From positions 121,130,589 to 121,194,588 of the forward strand of contig NC_079148.1 in the NCBI RefSeq assembly GCF_945859685.1: a stretch of 64,000 nt of DNA. The letters run 5' to 3'. A program made the position numbers and the translations under genes. Under the pieces are notes generated by a model. It made no database searches, was not told the origin of the DNA, and worked only from the letters and a program-made list of their open reading frames with translations. This DNA is from Eupeodes corollae. Its lineage: Eukaryota > Arthropoda > Insecta > Diptera > Syrphidae. Positions 47,053 to 56,389 of this stretch are shown here, piece by piece. Each line of letters opens with the position of its first letter. The first letter of the stretch is position 1.

Positions 47053-48828
47053 TCAAATATCTTTAAATTTGTTGTGTAGGGTTGTTGTTGATTTTATGCG
47101 TTGATAAGTATTAATGTCAGATGGGTTTAGTATTTCACCCATCTGTTTCTGCTTGTCTTCCAATGGGATGGTATTTTTGATTAGACGAGAAATCGGACAT
47201 TCTGCAAAAATATGCCAGATTGAGAGAACTTCTTTACAACTTTCGCACTCCTCTGGGGGATCGTTTGTGAAGAAGTGGCGACTCGTAAACAAAGTTTTTC
47301 CAACTCTGATCCGAAATAGAGAAATACATTCTTCTCTGGTTAGGTTTTTGTTGTATGGAGTTCTGAGGTGTGTTGAGTGGTGTTTACGAAGAAAGTTCTC
47401 CTCTTTTAGCCAAGAGCTTTTGAGATCTTCTTGCTCATTAGCCATGAACATTTTGCGGATAAGCTGAGATATAGGTGGCAGTTCTTTTAAATATGGATGG
47501 TTAGTGGCGTCTTTTGCTGCAGTGTCTGCTAGCTCATTTCCTCTTATACCAGCGTGGCCTGGTATCCAAGCTAGGGTTATGTTGGTTTTGTCAAATAGGA
47601 TGCTCCGGATGTAATTAAGAGTGGAGCAGTTGTTAGTTGCACTTTTGATTCCGGTAAGGATACTTAAGCTGTCAGTGAGTATCAATGTCCTTTCTGTCCA
47701 TGTTTTTGCCACGGACAGTGCTTTCAATATTGCTGTTAATTCTGCTAGATAGCTGCCAGCCGCGTCTGGAAGGAGTCCTTGAAAAGTGAGGATTTCTTCG
47801 TGGTTCGCTTTGAGCTCGATGACGGCGTATGTTGAGATTTTATTCCTATAGGATCCATCTGTGTACAAAATTTTCACTGGTTTGATGTTTTCGATAAGCT
47901 CACGGTGAAGCATAAGGAAGTGTTCATTTGGAGTGTTTTCTTTCCTGTGACTAGAGAGGCTGGTGTCGATTGGCAGTAAGTGTCTTTTCCATGGAGGGGG
48001 GGACGAATAGTTGAGCTTCAAAGGCGTTTCTAAAGGCATACTTCCATGAGCTGAGACAAGGCTTAATATTTTACTAAGGGAAGATATTGAATTCTTCCTG
48101 TTTTGTTTTGGTCTGTGTTGAACTTCTTGTGAAGCAGAATAAAGAGGGTGATTTATGTCTGTAAGTGCTTTACTTATTAAATTAATTGCTCTTTTTTGTC
48201 CTAGCCTATTAATTGTTTTATAGCCAGCTTCTATTCTGAGAGCTTCAATTGGAGTTGTTTTAAGTGCTCCTGTAGCAGTTCGGTAGCACTCATTTATGGC
48301 TGTATCAATGCTTTCCAGGTTCTTTTTAGTTGTCCACATAAAAATAGTGAGTCCATGCTGGAGAGTTCCTTCAACTAAGGCTTTGGCTATTTTTAGGGCC
48401 GTTTCTAGATGGGGACCTTTCCGGCGGGAACATATCATTCTCAGAGCATTGTTTCGTTTCTTTAGTTGGTTGATGGTGTTTTTTATATGGAGATCCCATT
48501 TCAGATTGCTATTGAAAGTAACTCCTAAGACTCTGAGTTCTTTTTTGATGTTGACTGTGGAGTTACGAATCGTAAGAGGAGTAATAGAACATTTTTTTTT
48601 CCGACAAAGGTGAAGCGCTTCTGTTTTGCTAGGTGGAACTTTCGCACCGGTTTCTTGTGTCCAAGCATAGATTATAGAATCTGCAGATTTCAAAATTTCG
48701 TTTACCTTTGATGGGTCACCAGAGGCTACTATGAAGATATTATCTACATATAGACCAACGAAGTCTAGACCGTGTTTTGGTAGTGTAAGCTCTCTAATGA
48801 GTGCTTCAATATAGGCATTATATAGATA
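47053..48828 (-). pseudogene. I-type ORF2, 3' half (RT end, RNase H, zinc tail)
   Basis: Downstream half of the element's polyprotein, cut off by the errantivirus. From the break it reads YLYNAYIEALIREL, then the RT catalytic box FVGLYVDNIFIVASGD (48780-48700), where YxDD is expected but the second Asp is Asn. It then has the thumb region ALRMICSRRKGPHLETALKI, and an RNase H domain with YTDGSYRN (first Asp), AELTAILKAL (Glu), LTDSLSIL (second Asp) and WIPGHAGIRGNELADTAAKD (last Asp). It ends with CESCKEVLSIWHIFAECP, a C-x2-C-x7-H-x4-C tail and about 40 more residues. The open frame continues rightward into the errantivirus LTR by chance (about 27 codons to a UUG). Together with 56386-58345 it gives 1,243 codons in frame. 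Confidence 0.85.
48825..48828. repeat. 4-bp target duplication GATA, left of the errantivirus
   Basis: GATA directly before TGTTATATCC. The partner GATA follows the 3' LTR at 56386-56389. Removing the element plus one GATA keeps ORF2 of the host element in frame. Confidence 0.85.
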
Positions 48829-49093
48829 TGTTATATCCAAGCACACTTGTGCGCCCCAACAAATTTCAAACAAAGATAAACCCACGCAAAATCTTGACTT
48901 CAAATTCAATTAAACACATTGTAATAATTCTTCAAAGATGATGCAACGATAATAAACATAAATTGCATATCAGCACTTCTTGGCCTTCAGCCTTGTGCAA
49001 GAGTATCAAATGGATATCAAAAGTATTTGACAATATTGAATCATTGCATCATCCGCAGTCAAACAAAGGTTTGCTGCGTTAGCATATTAATAA

Positions 49094-49101
49094 TATAAAA
49101 G
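49094..49101 (+). promoter_or_regulatory. TATA box in the 5' LTR
   Basis: TATAAAAG, preceded by AATAA and followed after about 30 bases by a TCTAGTTTAGTTT segment that would suit an initiator. The identical copy in the 3' LTR is at 56173-56180. Confidence 0.6.
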
Positions 49102-49197
49102 GGATCTCCAGATCTCTTTCTAGTTTAGTTTTTTCACAAGTTTATCAACGTATAGCCGATGATTTCCCCCGACCAACGGTAAGGGATCTGACGCTTA

Positions 49198-49203
49198 AAT
49201 AAA
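49198..49203 (+). terminator. polyadenylation signal in the LTR
   Basis: AATAAA about 100 bp after the TATA box. The equivalent in the 3' LTR at 56277-56282 would be the one used for the genomic transcript. Confidence 0.5.
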
Positions 49204-49305
49204 AGTGTTTTAAATTAAAATAAAACGGTCTTTTATTTCGGTTGCCCTGTTCCCAGAACAGGAAGAAAGATTTTTTTTGAATCTTTGAGAAAACTCAATT
49301 AAAAT

Positions 49306-49324
49306 TGGCGCAGTCGGTAGGATT
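49306..49324 (+). other. tRNA primer-binding site (tRNA-Ser type)
   Basis: TGGCGCAGTCGGTAGGATT starts at the last base of the LTR. Its complement fits the 3' end of tRNA-Ser (CGACTGCG-CCA), the primer used by 17.6 and 297. Confidence 0.75.
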
Positions 49325-50079
49325 CCAGTCAGATTATAAGTGAAAATTATAAGAGACATGGTAATCCAGTGGTCGAACCGGAATTAAATTTTTTTCTCGC
49401 GACCCAAAAAATTTGTTTTTATTGTGAAAATTAATAAATGCAAAAACGTGTTTTAGTTAACAATAAAAAATAAATGCAAACAAAAAAAATTAAATAAAGT
49501 AAAAGTGATTAATTTTCGAACGAAAATCATGAATTTCATTTAACTAAATTTAATTACAAAAAAAAAATAATAATTTTTCGAACGAAAATCGAAAATTATT
49601 AAAAAGGAAAAATTATTTAGTAACCAACGCCAGTGAATATGGTTAATGTTGCGAAACCTCATAGAGAGGAAATAATTTTTAGTGAAGAGTGAAAAGTGGA
49701 AGAGTAGAAGTGAAATTAAAGGCGGATGAACAATTATAATTAATAAATTAATTGAAAAAAACCCTATACTGAAAATTGAGTATAAATAAAAAAATGAGTG
49801 AGTGAAAAAAAGAAAAATTAATAAATAAATAAAAAGAACATAAAAAAAAAATATATAATTTTTTTACATAAAAGTAAAAGTGCAAACAAATTAAAAACAA
49901 AATAAAAAATAATAAACCAAAAGGAACGATAACAAGCAAAACCAAAAAGGTTAAATGCAACAAATAGTGCAACTAAAAGAAAAAATTAAAATTTATGGTT
50001 CAAATTATATGTGGAAAATCCACTTGAACCCAACGTTGATGTAAGTGGCATGATCTAAAGCCCCAACGAGATCAAGTTG
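49325..50079 (+). other. errantivirus leader between primer site and gag
   Basis: 755 bp, very A-rich, with several short upstream ATGs (for example near 49639) and no long frame. A splice donor for the env message may lie here, but none could be singled out. Confidence 0.5.
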
Positions 50080-51189
50080 ATGAACCGAATCAGAAGAGAT
50101 TCGCAACGAGCTGAATTAAGGCAGCTAAACTACAACCAGCAAAGAAACTTTCAAGAACAAGCAGACAACATGGAACCATCAGTAGCACAACAACAGCAAG
50201 AGCAGCAACAGCAGCCGCAACAACCACCATTAGTAGGAGGTAATAATAATTTAAGATCTTTGGAATTAAATCCCCTTAAATATATAGAAAGATTACAAAA
50301 TTTTGACGGTAATACCGAAGACCTCCCTATTTTTATTTCAAATGTGGATGATATAATCCCCACATTATTAACTTATAATGACATTTCTCAAAAAATGTGT
50401 ATAAATATTCTTAAGAGTAAATTTATAGGAAGAGCCAGACAGGCTATCGAAATTCATACCCATCTTACAAGATGGATTGATATAAAAAACATGCTTTTGC
50501 AAAATTTCGGTGGATTTAAAAATTCGTTCCAATTATATGAGGATCTCAGAGCTTCTCAATATAGAGGCGATCCGATTAAATTTTATAACTACATACAACA
50601 TACCCTTTCCTTATTAAACCAAAAAAGTTTACAAGAAAATAATATTTCTGATATCCCTCGTAATAACGAAACAGCGCTTAAAATCTTCAAAGAAAGATTA
50701 CCGACGCATATGCGAACAATTCTATATGCATTAAAACCCCCAACCATGGAGTCAGCACTTCATGAGATAACTCAAGCAGGATTTATCACACGACAAAATA
50801 ATGACTTTAATATTGAAAAACAAAAGCACACTAATACTAATAAAAAATTTGAAAATAGATATGAGAATAAGAATAAAAATAATAATGATAACTTTAAAAA
50901 TCCTAATAATCCATTTAGGAATAATGAAAATAATAAAAATTGGCAACCAAAACCTTATGTGCCGAACAATCAAAATAATTATAATAGACCAAATAATAAT
51001 AATTATAATAATAACAATAATAACAGAAATAGACAGTATCCTCAAAGATTTGAACCAATGGATATCGATCCAAGTTCATCCCAAGTAAGGAGAGCACATG
51101 AAACTAACTACGTAAACAAACAAAAAGAACAAACGCAAGCAAATTTTCGGCATTTTGCCTCGGAATCTCACTTCCCTATATTAAATTAG
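50080..51189 (+). CDS. gag: errantivirus gag polyprotein, 369 aa
   Basis: Forms the particle core and binds the RNA. The start ATG (50080) follows a TTG. An N-terminal Gln-rich stretch (residues 25-50) is followed by the retrotransposon gag core around 60-240, with LTRWIDIKNMLLQNFGG and QYRGDPIKFYNYIQHTL. The C-terminal third is Asn-rich (NNNYNNNNNN near 310) and there is no CCHC zinc knuckle. The stop at 51187-51189 lies 42 bp after a slippery heptamer that sends some ribosomes into pol. Errantiviral gag of the 17.6 type is similar in length and also lacks an obvious knuckle, but I have not aligned them. Confidence 0.85.
   Translation: MNRIRRDSQRAELRQLNYNQQRNFQEQADNMEPSVAQQQQEQQQQPQQPPLVGGNNNLRSLELNPLKYIERLQNFDGNTEDLPIFISNVDDIIPTLLTYNDISQKMCINILKSKFIGRARQAIEIHTHLTRWIDIKNMLLQNFGGFKNSFQLYEDLRASQYRGDPIKFYNYIQHTLSLLNQKSLQENNISDIPRNNETALKIFKERLPTHMRTILYALKPPTMESALHEITQAGFITRQNNDFNIEKQKHTNTNKKFENRYENKNKNNNDNFKNPNNPFRNNENNKNWQPKPYVPNNQNNYNRPNNNNYNNNNNNRNRQYPQRFEPMDIDPSSSQVRRAHETNYVNKQKEQTQANFRHFASESHFPILN
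51141..51147 (+). promoter_or_regulatory. -1 ribosomal frameshift heptamer
   Basis: A AAT TTT in the gag frame (XXXYYYZ form). The gag codons are AAT (51142) and TTT (51145); slipping back one base gives AAA and TTT. From there the -1 frame is open into the protease DTGA box without a stop. The spacing to the gag stop (40 bases) is typical. Confidence 0.7.
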
Positions 51190-54100
51190 AAAAAGGGAAT
51201 ACAATTTTAAGACTCCTTATTGACACCGGAGCAACTAATAGTCTTTTGCGGGAACAAGATTCTCCAAAAGAATTTACAAAATGGCGTACCAATCCCATGA
51301 CAATACGGACAGCAGGAAACCCTATAATAGTAAAAAAAGATGTAATAATACCAAAAAACAGATTTGCACTATCTGTAAAAAATGATTGTGAATTCCAAGT
51401 GCACACCTTCAATGAAGAGTATAATGGAATAATTGGAAACAATATTTTGATTCCAAATGATGGAGAAATAAATTACAAAAATAAAACATTGAAATTGAAT
51501 GACGAAATCATTCCTTTATTCTTCAGCGAAAATGAAGAAAAGGAATATGAAAAGACAATCAATTATTTTAATGAAATAAAACCTGTAGACTCCATATTAA
51601 ATAATGAAGTGAAAAAGGATCTGCGAACAGATCACTTAAACAAAGAAGAAAAACAAATATTATATAAATTAATAAAAGAATGCGACGGAGCATTTTATAA
51701 AAAGGGTGATGATTTAACTTTTACAAATCATGTAAAACATAACATCCCAACGGAAGATAACTCTCCCATATACACAAGGATATACAGATATCCTGAGATC
51801 CACAAAAAAGAAGTGGACAGACAAATAAAAGAAATGTTAGAATCAAAAATAATTCAACATTCTACTTCGCCTTATAACGCCCCAATTTGGGTCGTTCCTA
51901 AAAAAGAAGACCACGCTGGTAATAAAGAGTGGCGAATAGTAATAGATTATAGAAAGTTAAACAATGTTACTAAAGAAGATAAATATCCTATTCCAAACAT
52001 GGATTCGATATTAGATAAGCTAGGACAAGCAATATATTTTACAACGTTAGATCTAACAAAAGGATTTTATCAAATAGAAGTTGAAGCTAAAGATAGGGAA
52101 AAAACAGCATTTAGTACATTAACGGGACATTATGAGTTCGTAAGAATGCCATTCGGTTTAAAGAATGCACCTGCAACTTTCCAAAGACTCATGAATGAGG
52201 TCTTGAAAGATTACATAGGAAAAATATGTTACGTTTATTTAGATGACATCATAATATTCTCCTCTAGCCTACAAGAACATATGGATTCACTCCATAAAAT
52301 CTTATTGGCACTCAAGAATGCAAATCTTAAAGTATCACTAAATAAATCTGAGTTTCTACGAAAAGAGACAGAATTTTTAGGGCATGTAGTAACCCCAAAT
52401 GGTGTAAAACCAAATCCAAAGAAAATTGAAACTATAAAGAATTTTCCTATCCCAAAAACAGTAAGAGAAATACAAAGCTTTCTAGGATTAACAGGATACT
52501 ATAGAAAATTTATAGATGACTATGCAAAAATGATTAAACCTTTAACTTTATGCCTAAAGAAAAACAGCAAAATAAATATAAATGACCACGATTACAAAGA
52601 ATCTTTTCATAAATTGAAAACGTTAATGACTAACGATTTAATAAATAGACACCCTGACTTCTCAAAAGAATTTACACTAACAACTGACGCCAGCAATTTT
52701 GCTATTGGAGCCGTGTTAAGTCAAACACATGGACCTCTCAGTTTTGCCTCAAGAACACTTAATAAACATGAGTGCAATTACAGTACAATTGAAAAGGAAT
52801 TATTAGCAATAGTTTGGGCAACGAAACAATTTAGACATTACCTATACGGTAGACAATTCATTATTAAAACAGATCATAGACCTTTAGTATGGTTACACAA
52901 TTTAAAAGAGCCAAATACCAGACTCCAACGATGGAAAATAAAATTAGAAGAATACGATTTTAAAATTGAATATATCCAAGGCAAAGAGAATAAAGTAGCA
53001 GATGCTCTTTCCAGAATCAAAATAGAAGACAATAAAGTCATATTACATAACCAAGATGAGTTAGCAACACAGCATAGTGCTGAATCAGATAGTTCACATC
53101 TTATTCCTATTAGTGAAAAACCGGTTAATTTATTTAATCGACAAATAATTCTTGAAATCAATGAAAATGATCATCAAGAAATTTTGTACCCACATGTTGG
53201 AAAAAGAAGAATAACATTCAGTAGAAAAGAATATAAAGAAGAAGACTTTATAAACATAATAAAAGAAGTAGATACAACAATACTAAATTGCATATATGTC
53301 AAAGATGACGAAATATTTAAAAAATTCCAAGATATATGGAAAAAGGAAAATAAATTAAGTAATAAAATATTACAAAGAAGCATGATTATATTAAAAGATA
53401 TAAAAGAGTTAGAAGCAAGAGAAATTATATTAAGAAATCATAAAAATCATAATCACGCAGGAATCGAAAAAATATTCTTAGAAATAAAACGAGAATATTA
53501 TATGCCGAACCTTAAAAATTTAATTAATAAAATAATAAACAATTGCTCAACATGTATGGCAAAAGCAGAAAGAAACCCAATTAAACTACCTTACGAAAAA
53601 ACAGAGACTCCAAAGAGTCCTAACGAACACTATCATATCGATATATGGTTTGTTAATAAAAAAGAAAAATATATATCATGTATTGACAAATTCTCTAAAT
53701 TTGCAGCAATTAAACCAATCAAAACAAAAACTTATGTAGACGTAATAAACGCTCTCACTAGAATATTTTCATACATGAAGAAACCAAATAAAATTACTCT
53801 CGACAATGAAAACGCATTTGTATCAGAAACATTTAAGAACTTTTTAGAAAATAACAACATAATCATACATTATTGCACAGCAAATAGACACACCGGAAAT
53901 TCCGATGTAGAAAGACTTCATAGCAGTCTAAATGAACATATGAGAATCTTACAGCAATTACAACTATCCAATGAAGAAGATATACCAATAAAGCACGCTA
54001 CAAAAGCACTTGAATCTTACAATAACGTAATCCATTTAACTACCAAAGAAAAACCAATCGACGTTCACTTTAATAAAATTGACAACGAAATAATCTATAA

Positions 54101-54494
54101 ACGAATTGAAGAAAATAAAATAAAAATATTAAATAAATTAAACATTAATAGAAAAGATGTAAGCATAGACGAAAATTATGCGAAGGTAACAGAACAAGAG
54201 AAAATAAAAAACAAAATCGCACCTAAACATAAAAAGGTGAAAGTTATTAATAAAACTGATAAAAAATACACGTTACAAGAAGGAAATAGATTTAAAAAAA
54301 TTCCTAATCGCATTCTTCATAAAGATCAATTTAGGAAGAAAAAAAAATATCAACAAATAAAATCTTCCAGTTTCAGATCCAATAAGGATATTGCATCAAA
54401 TGTTGCAAACCATGGCGATAATGCAGAAAATAATTATAATAATGATGATTACGATAACCCTCAACCAAGTACGAGCAGAATTGGAAGTCATTGA
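51147..54494 (+). CDS. pol: errantivirus pol polyprotein (protease, RT, RNase H, integrase)
   Basis: In the -1 frame relative to gag and read through by frameshift; the listed start is where the new frame begins, since there is no convincing ATG before the protease. In order: protease active-site box DTGA (51222-51233); RT with FVRMPFGLKNAPATFQ and catalytic YVYLDD (about 52231-52247); RNase H beginning TTDASNFAIGAVLSQ (about 52681); integrase with a zinc-binding H...H...C-x2-C (HNHAG near 53450; CSTCMA near 53545); and a D,D-35-E core: HIDIWF (about 53635), LDNENAF (about 53800) and NSDVERLHSS (about 53900, 35 residues between the second Asp and Glu). All catalytic residues are present. The end overlaps the start of env by about 95 bp. 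Confidence 0.9.
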   Translation, partial: SAFCLGISLPYIKLEKGNTILRLLIDTGATNSLLREQDSPKEFTKWRTNPMTIRTAGNPIIVKKDVIIPKNRFALSVKNDCEFQVHTFNEEYNGIIGNNILIPNDGEINYKNKTLKLNDEIIPLFFSENEEKEYEKTINYFNEIKPVDSILNNEVKKDLRTDHLNKEEKQILYKLIKECDGAFYKKGDDLTFTNHVKHNIPTEDNSPIYTRIYRYPEIHKKEVDRQIKEMLESKIIQHSTSPYNAPIWVVPKKEDHAGNKEWRIVIDYRKLNNVTKEDKYPIPNMDSILDKLGQAIYFTTLDLTKGFYQIEVEAKDREKTAFSTLTGHYEFVRMPFGLKNAPATFQRLMNEVLKDYIGKICYVYLDDIIIFSSSLQEHMDSLHKILLALKNANLKVSLNKSEFLRKETEFLGHVVTPNGVKPNPKKIETIKNFPIPKTVREIQSFLGLTGYYRKFIDDYAKMIKPLTLCLKKNSKININDHDYKESFHKLKTLMTNDLINRHPDFSKEFTLTTDASNFAIGAVLSQTHGPLSFASRTLNKHECNYSTIEKELLAIVWATKQFRHYLYGRQFIIKTDHRPLVWLHNLKEPNTRLQRWKIKLEEYDFKIEYIQGKENKVADALSRIKIEDNKVILHNQDELATQHSAESDSSHLIPISEKPVNLFNRQIILEINENDHQEILYPHVGKRRITFSRKEYKEEDFINIIKEVDTTILNCIYVKDDEIFKKFQDIWKKENKLSNKILQRSMIILKDIKELEAREIILRNHKNHNHAGIEKIFLEIKREYYMPNLKNLINKIINNCSTCMAKAERNPIKLPYEKTETPKSPNEHYHIDIWFVNKKEKYISCIDKFSKFAAIKPIKTKTYVDVINALTRIFSYMKKPNKITLDNENAFVSETFKNFLENNNIIIHYCTANRHTGNSDVERLHSSLNEHMRILQQLQLSNEEDIPIKHATKALESYNNVIHLTTKEKPIDVHFNKIDNEIIYKRIEENKIKILNKLNINRKDVSIDENYAKVTEQEKIKNKIAPKHKKVKVINKTDKKYTLQEGNRFKKIPNRILHKDQFRKKKKYQQIKSSSFRSNKDIASNVANHGDNAENNYNNDDYDNPQPSTSRIGSH

Positions 54495-55992
54495 CTTAAA
54501 TAAGGGAAATGGATTCACTTTAATCCAACTAGAAGAATATCCACTAATAGAAAGTTACGATACTATAATTCATATTATAAATCTAACTGAATATGAACAA
54601 AATATAGAAATTATGGAAAGGAATGTTAAAAGAATTCCAGAAGAAAATGACAGCTTTATTAGGAAAATGTCAAAAATACGAAAAGAGTTTGAAGTACTCT
54701 TACCCCATCCTAAATCAAATAGACAAAAAAGAGGATTAATAAATATTTTAGGAACAGGTATGAAATTTTTATACGGAACCATGGACGACAATGATCGCCA
54801 AGATATCGAAGAACATCTAAAAATAATAGAAACAAACAATCATAATGAGATAACAAATTTAAACAAACAAATAATAATAAATGAAAAATTTAATAAACAA
54901 ATCAAAATACTTACTGAAACTTTAAATAATGAAACTAATAACATAATTAAAAGAATCAATACATTTGTAGAAAGCTACGATTACGTAAAAGATATAGCTA
55001 AAATACAGTACGAGATAAAGTTAAGAGAAAACCTCGAATATTTACATGAAGACATAGAAAAAATAAAAGAAATAATAATGACTTCAAGATTAGGAATACT
55101 CAGCAGAGATATTTTAACTGTAGAAGAAATAGATAAATACGGCATTAATATAAATAACTTGGAAGAGTTAAAACTCAGTTTAGCCCTATATAAAACAAAT
55201 ATTATATTTATAATTAAAGTACCCAAATATACAAATGAACTGTATAAAAAGATATACGTTCAACCCATTCCAAATAAGGATAGTAATTCCCAATTAAAAA
55301 TACACAAACACCTTTATCTGACAAAAGATCAAATAATATATGACAGTACTAAATATGTACAAAATTTAACCAAAATAAATGATGATTGTATAGAAAATAT
55401 ACTTAAAAAGTCAATGAATTGTAAACTTATAAAAAATATAAATGAACAAGTATTAGAAATAGGAAATAATAATCTTGTATTAATTAATGTAAAATTACAA
55501 GAACTTAATCAAAATTGTAATAATCAAAAAATTAAAATTAAAGGTAACTACCTTATTAGATTTGAAAATTGTAAAGTTAAAATAAACAATAAATCATATG
55601 AAAGGAAAAATTATAAGCATGAGCTTTTAATCCCTAATACAATATTGGATATAAATTATACTAAAATTGAAGAATTAACTTTTGAAGAATTAAAATACCA
55701 AAATATAAACAATTTAAAAGAAATACAAGAATTGAAATATAGTCATAAAAAGTCAAGTTTCAAAATATATTTTATCATTTCATTCATTTTAATAATTGTA
55801 ATAATTTATGTTTATCTAAAATTAAAAAGTAAGAAAAGGAAGATAATAAATAATGTAAATCTTCCAACGGTCAATTTCCGACCCTTAGAAGAATCTAAAG
55901 AGGGGGGTGTTATATCCAAGCACACTTGTGCGCCCCAACAAATTTCAAACAAAGATAAACCCACGCAAAATCTTGACTTCAAATTCAATTAA
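54400..55992 (+). CDS. env: errantivirus envelope protein, about 530 aa
   Basis: A membrane fusion protein of the insect-retrovirus/baculovirus-F type. The start ATG is at 54400, with another in a good context at 54412 (ACCATGG); both lie inside the end of pol, in another frame, so the protein is normally made from a spliced message. A short hydrophobic leader IIIIMMITITLNQVRA ends at about residue 26. A basic cleavage site RQKR lies near 118, followed by a hydrophobic Gly-rich segment suited to a fusion peptide. A coiled-coil-prone stretch covers about 150-300. A single membrane anchor FIISFILIIVIIYVYL lies near 468, with a short basic tail. The last 28 codons and the stop lie inside the 3' LTR. 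No break was seen, but nothing here shows that the product is functional. Confidence 0.85.
   Translation: MLQTMAIMQKIIIIMMITITLNQVRAELEVIDLNKGNGFTLIQLEEYPLIESYDTIIHIINLTEYEQNIEIMERNVKRIPEENDSFIRKMSKIRKEFEVLLPHPKSNRQKRGLINILGTGMKFLYGTMDDNDRQDIEEHLKIIETNNHNEITNLNKQIIINEKFNKQIKILTETLNNETNNIIKRINTFVESYDYVKDIAKIQYEIKLRENLEYLHEDIEKIKEIIMTSRLGILSRDILTVEEIDKYGININNLEELKLSLALYKTNIIFIIKVPKYTNELYKKIYVQPIPNKDSNSQLKIHKHLYLTKDQIIYDSTKYVQNLTKINDDCIENILKKSMNCKLIKNINEQVLEIGNNNLVLINVKLQELNQNCNNQKIKIKGNYLIRFENCKVKINNKSYERKNYKHELLIPNTILDINYTKIEELTFEELKYQNINNLKEIQELKYSHKKSSFKIYFIISFILIIVIIYVYLKLKSKKRKIINNVNLPTVNFRPLEESKEGGVISKHTCAPQQISNKDKPTQNLDFKFN
55897..55907 (+). other. polypurine tract for plus-strand priming
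   Basis: AAAGAGGGGGG ends exactly where the 3' LTR begins. Confidence 0.85.
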
Positions 55993-56385
55993 ACACATTG
56001 TAATAATTCTTCAAAGATGATGCAACGATAATAAACATAAATTGCATATCAGCACTTCTTGGCCTTCAGCCTTGTGCAAGAGTATCAAATGGATATCAAA
56101 AGTATTTGACAATATTGAATCATTGCATCATCCGCAGTCAAACAAAGGTTTGCTGCGTTAGCATATTAATAATATAAAAGGGATCTCCAGATCTCTTTCT
56201 AGTTTAGTTTTTTCACAAGTTTATCAACGTATAGCCGATGATTTCCCCCGACCAACGGTAAGGGATCTGACGCTTAAATAAAAGTGTTTTAAATTAAAAT
56301 AAAACGGTCTTTTATTTCGGTTGCCCTGTTCCCAGAACAGGAAGAAAGATTTTTTTTGAATCTTTGAGAAAACTCAATTAAAATT
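55908..56385 (+). repeat. 3' LTR, 478 bp
   Basis: Same length and, by eye, the same sequence as the 5' LTR; no mismatch found. It codes the last part of env. Confidence 0.9.
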
Positions 56386-56389
56386 GATA
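56386..56389. repeat. 4-bp target duplication GATA, right of the errantivirus
   Basis: Follows AATTAAAATT directly and matches 48825-48828. Confidence 0.85.

Larger units (their letters stand above)
48829..49306 (+). repeat. 5' LTR, 478 bp
   Basis: Starts TGTTATATCC and ends CTCAATTAAAATT, so it lacks the usual TG...CA symmetry, as in some errantiviruses. It contains a TATA box (49094-49101), a candidate AATAAA (49198-49203) and a CCTGTTCCCAGAACAGG hairpin (49246-49262). It matches 55908-56385 base for base by eye. Confidence 0.9.
48829..56385 (+). mobile_element. complete errantivirus-type LTR element with env (endogenous insect retrovirus)
   Basis: 7,557 bp, bounded by a 4-bp GATA duplication (48825-48828 and 56386-56389), inside the RT domain of the I-type element. 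The two 478-bp LTRs show no difference by eye. The order LTR, primer site, gag, pol in the -1 frame, env, purine tract, LTR, together with tRNA-Ser-type priming, places it near the 17.6/297 errantiviruses of flies. No internal stop or frameshift beyond the programmed one was seen, so it is recent and possibly still active. Confidence 0.9.

Noticed and set aside
50752..51045. Ile-rich minus-strand frame inside gag
   Set aside because: Shadow of the Asn/AAT-rich 3' part of gag.
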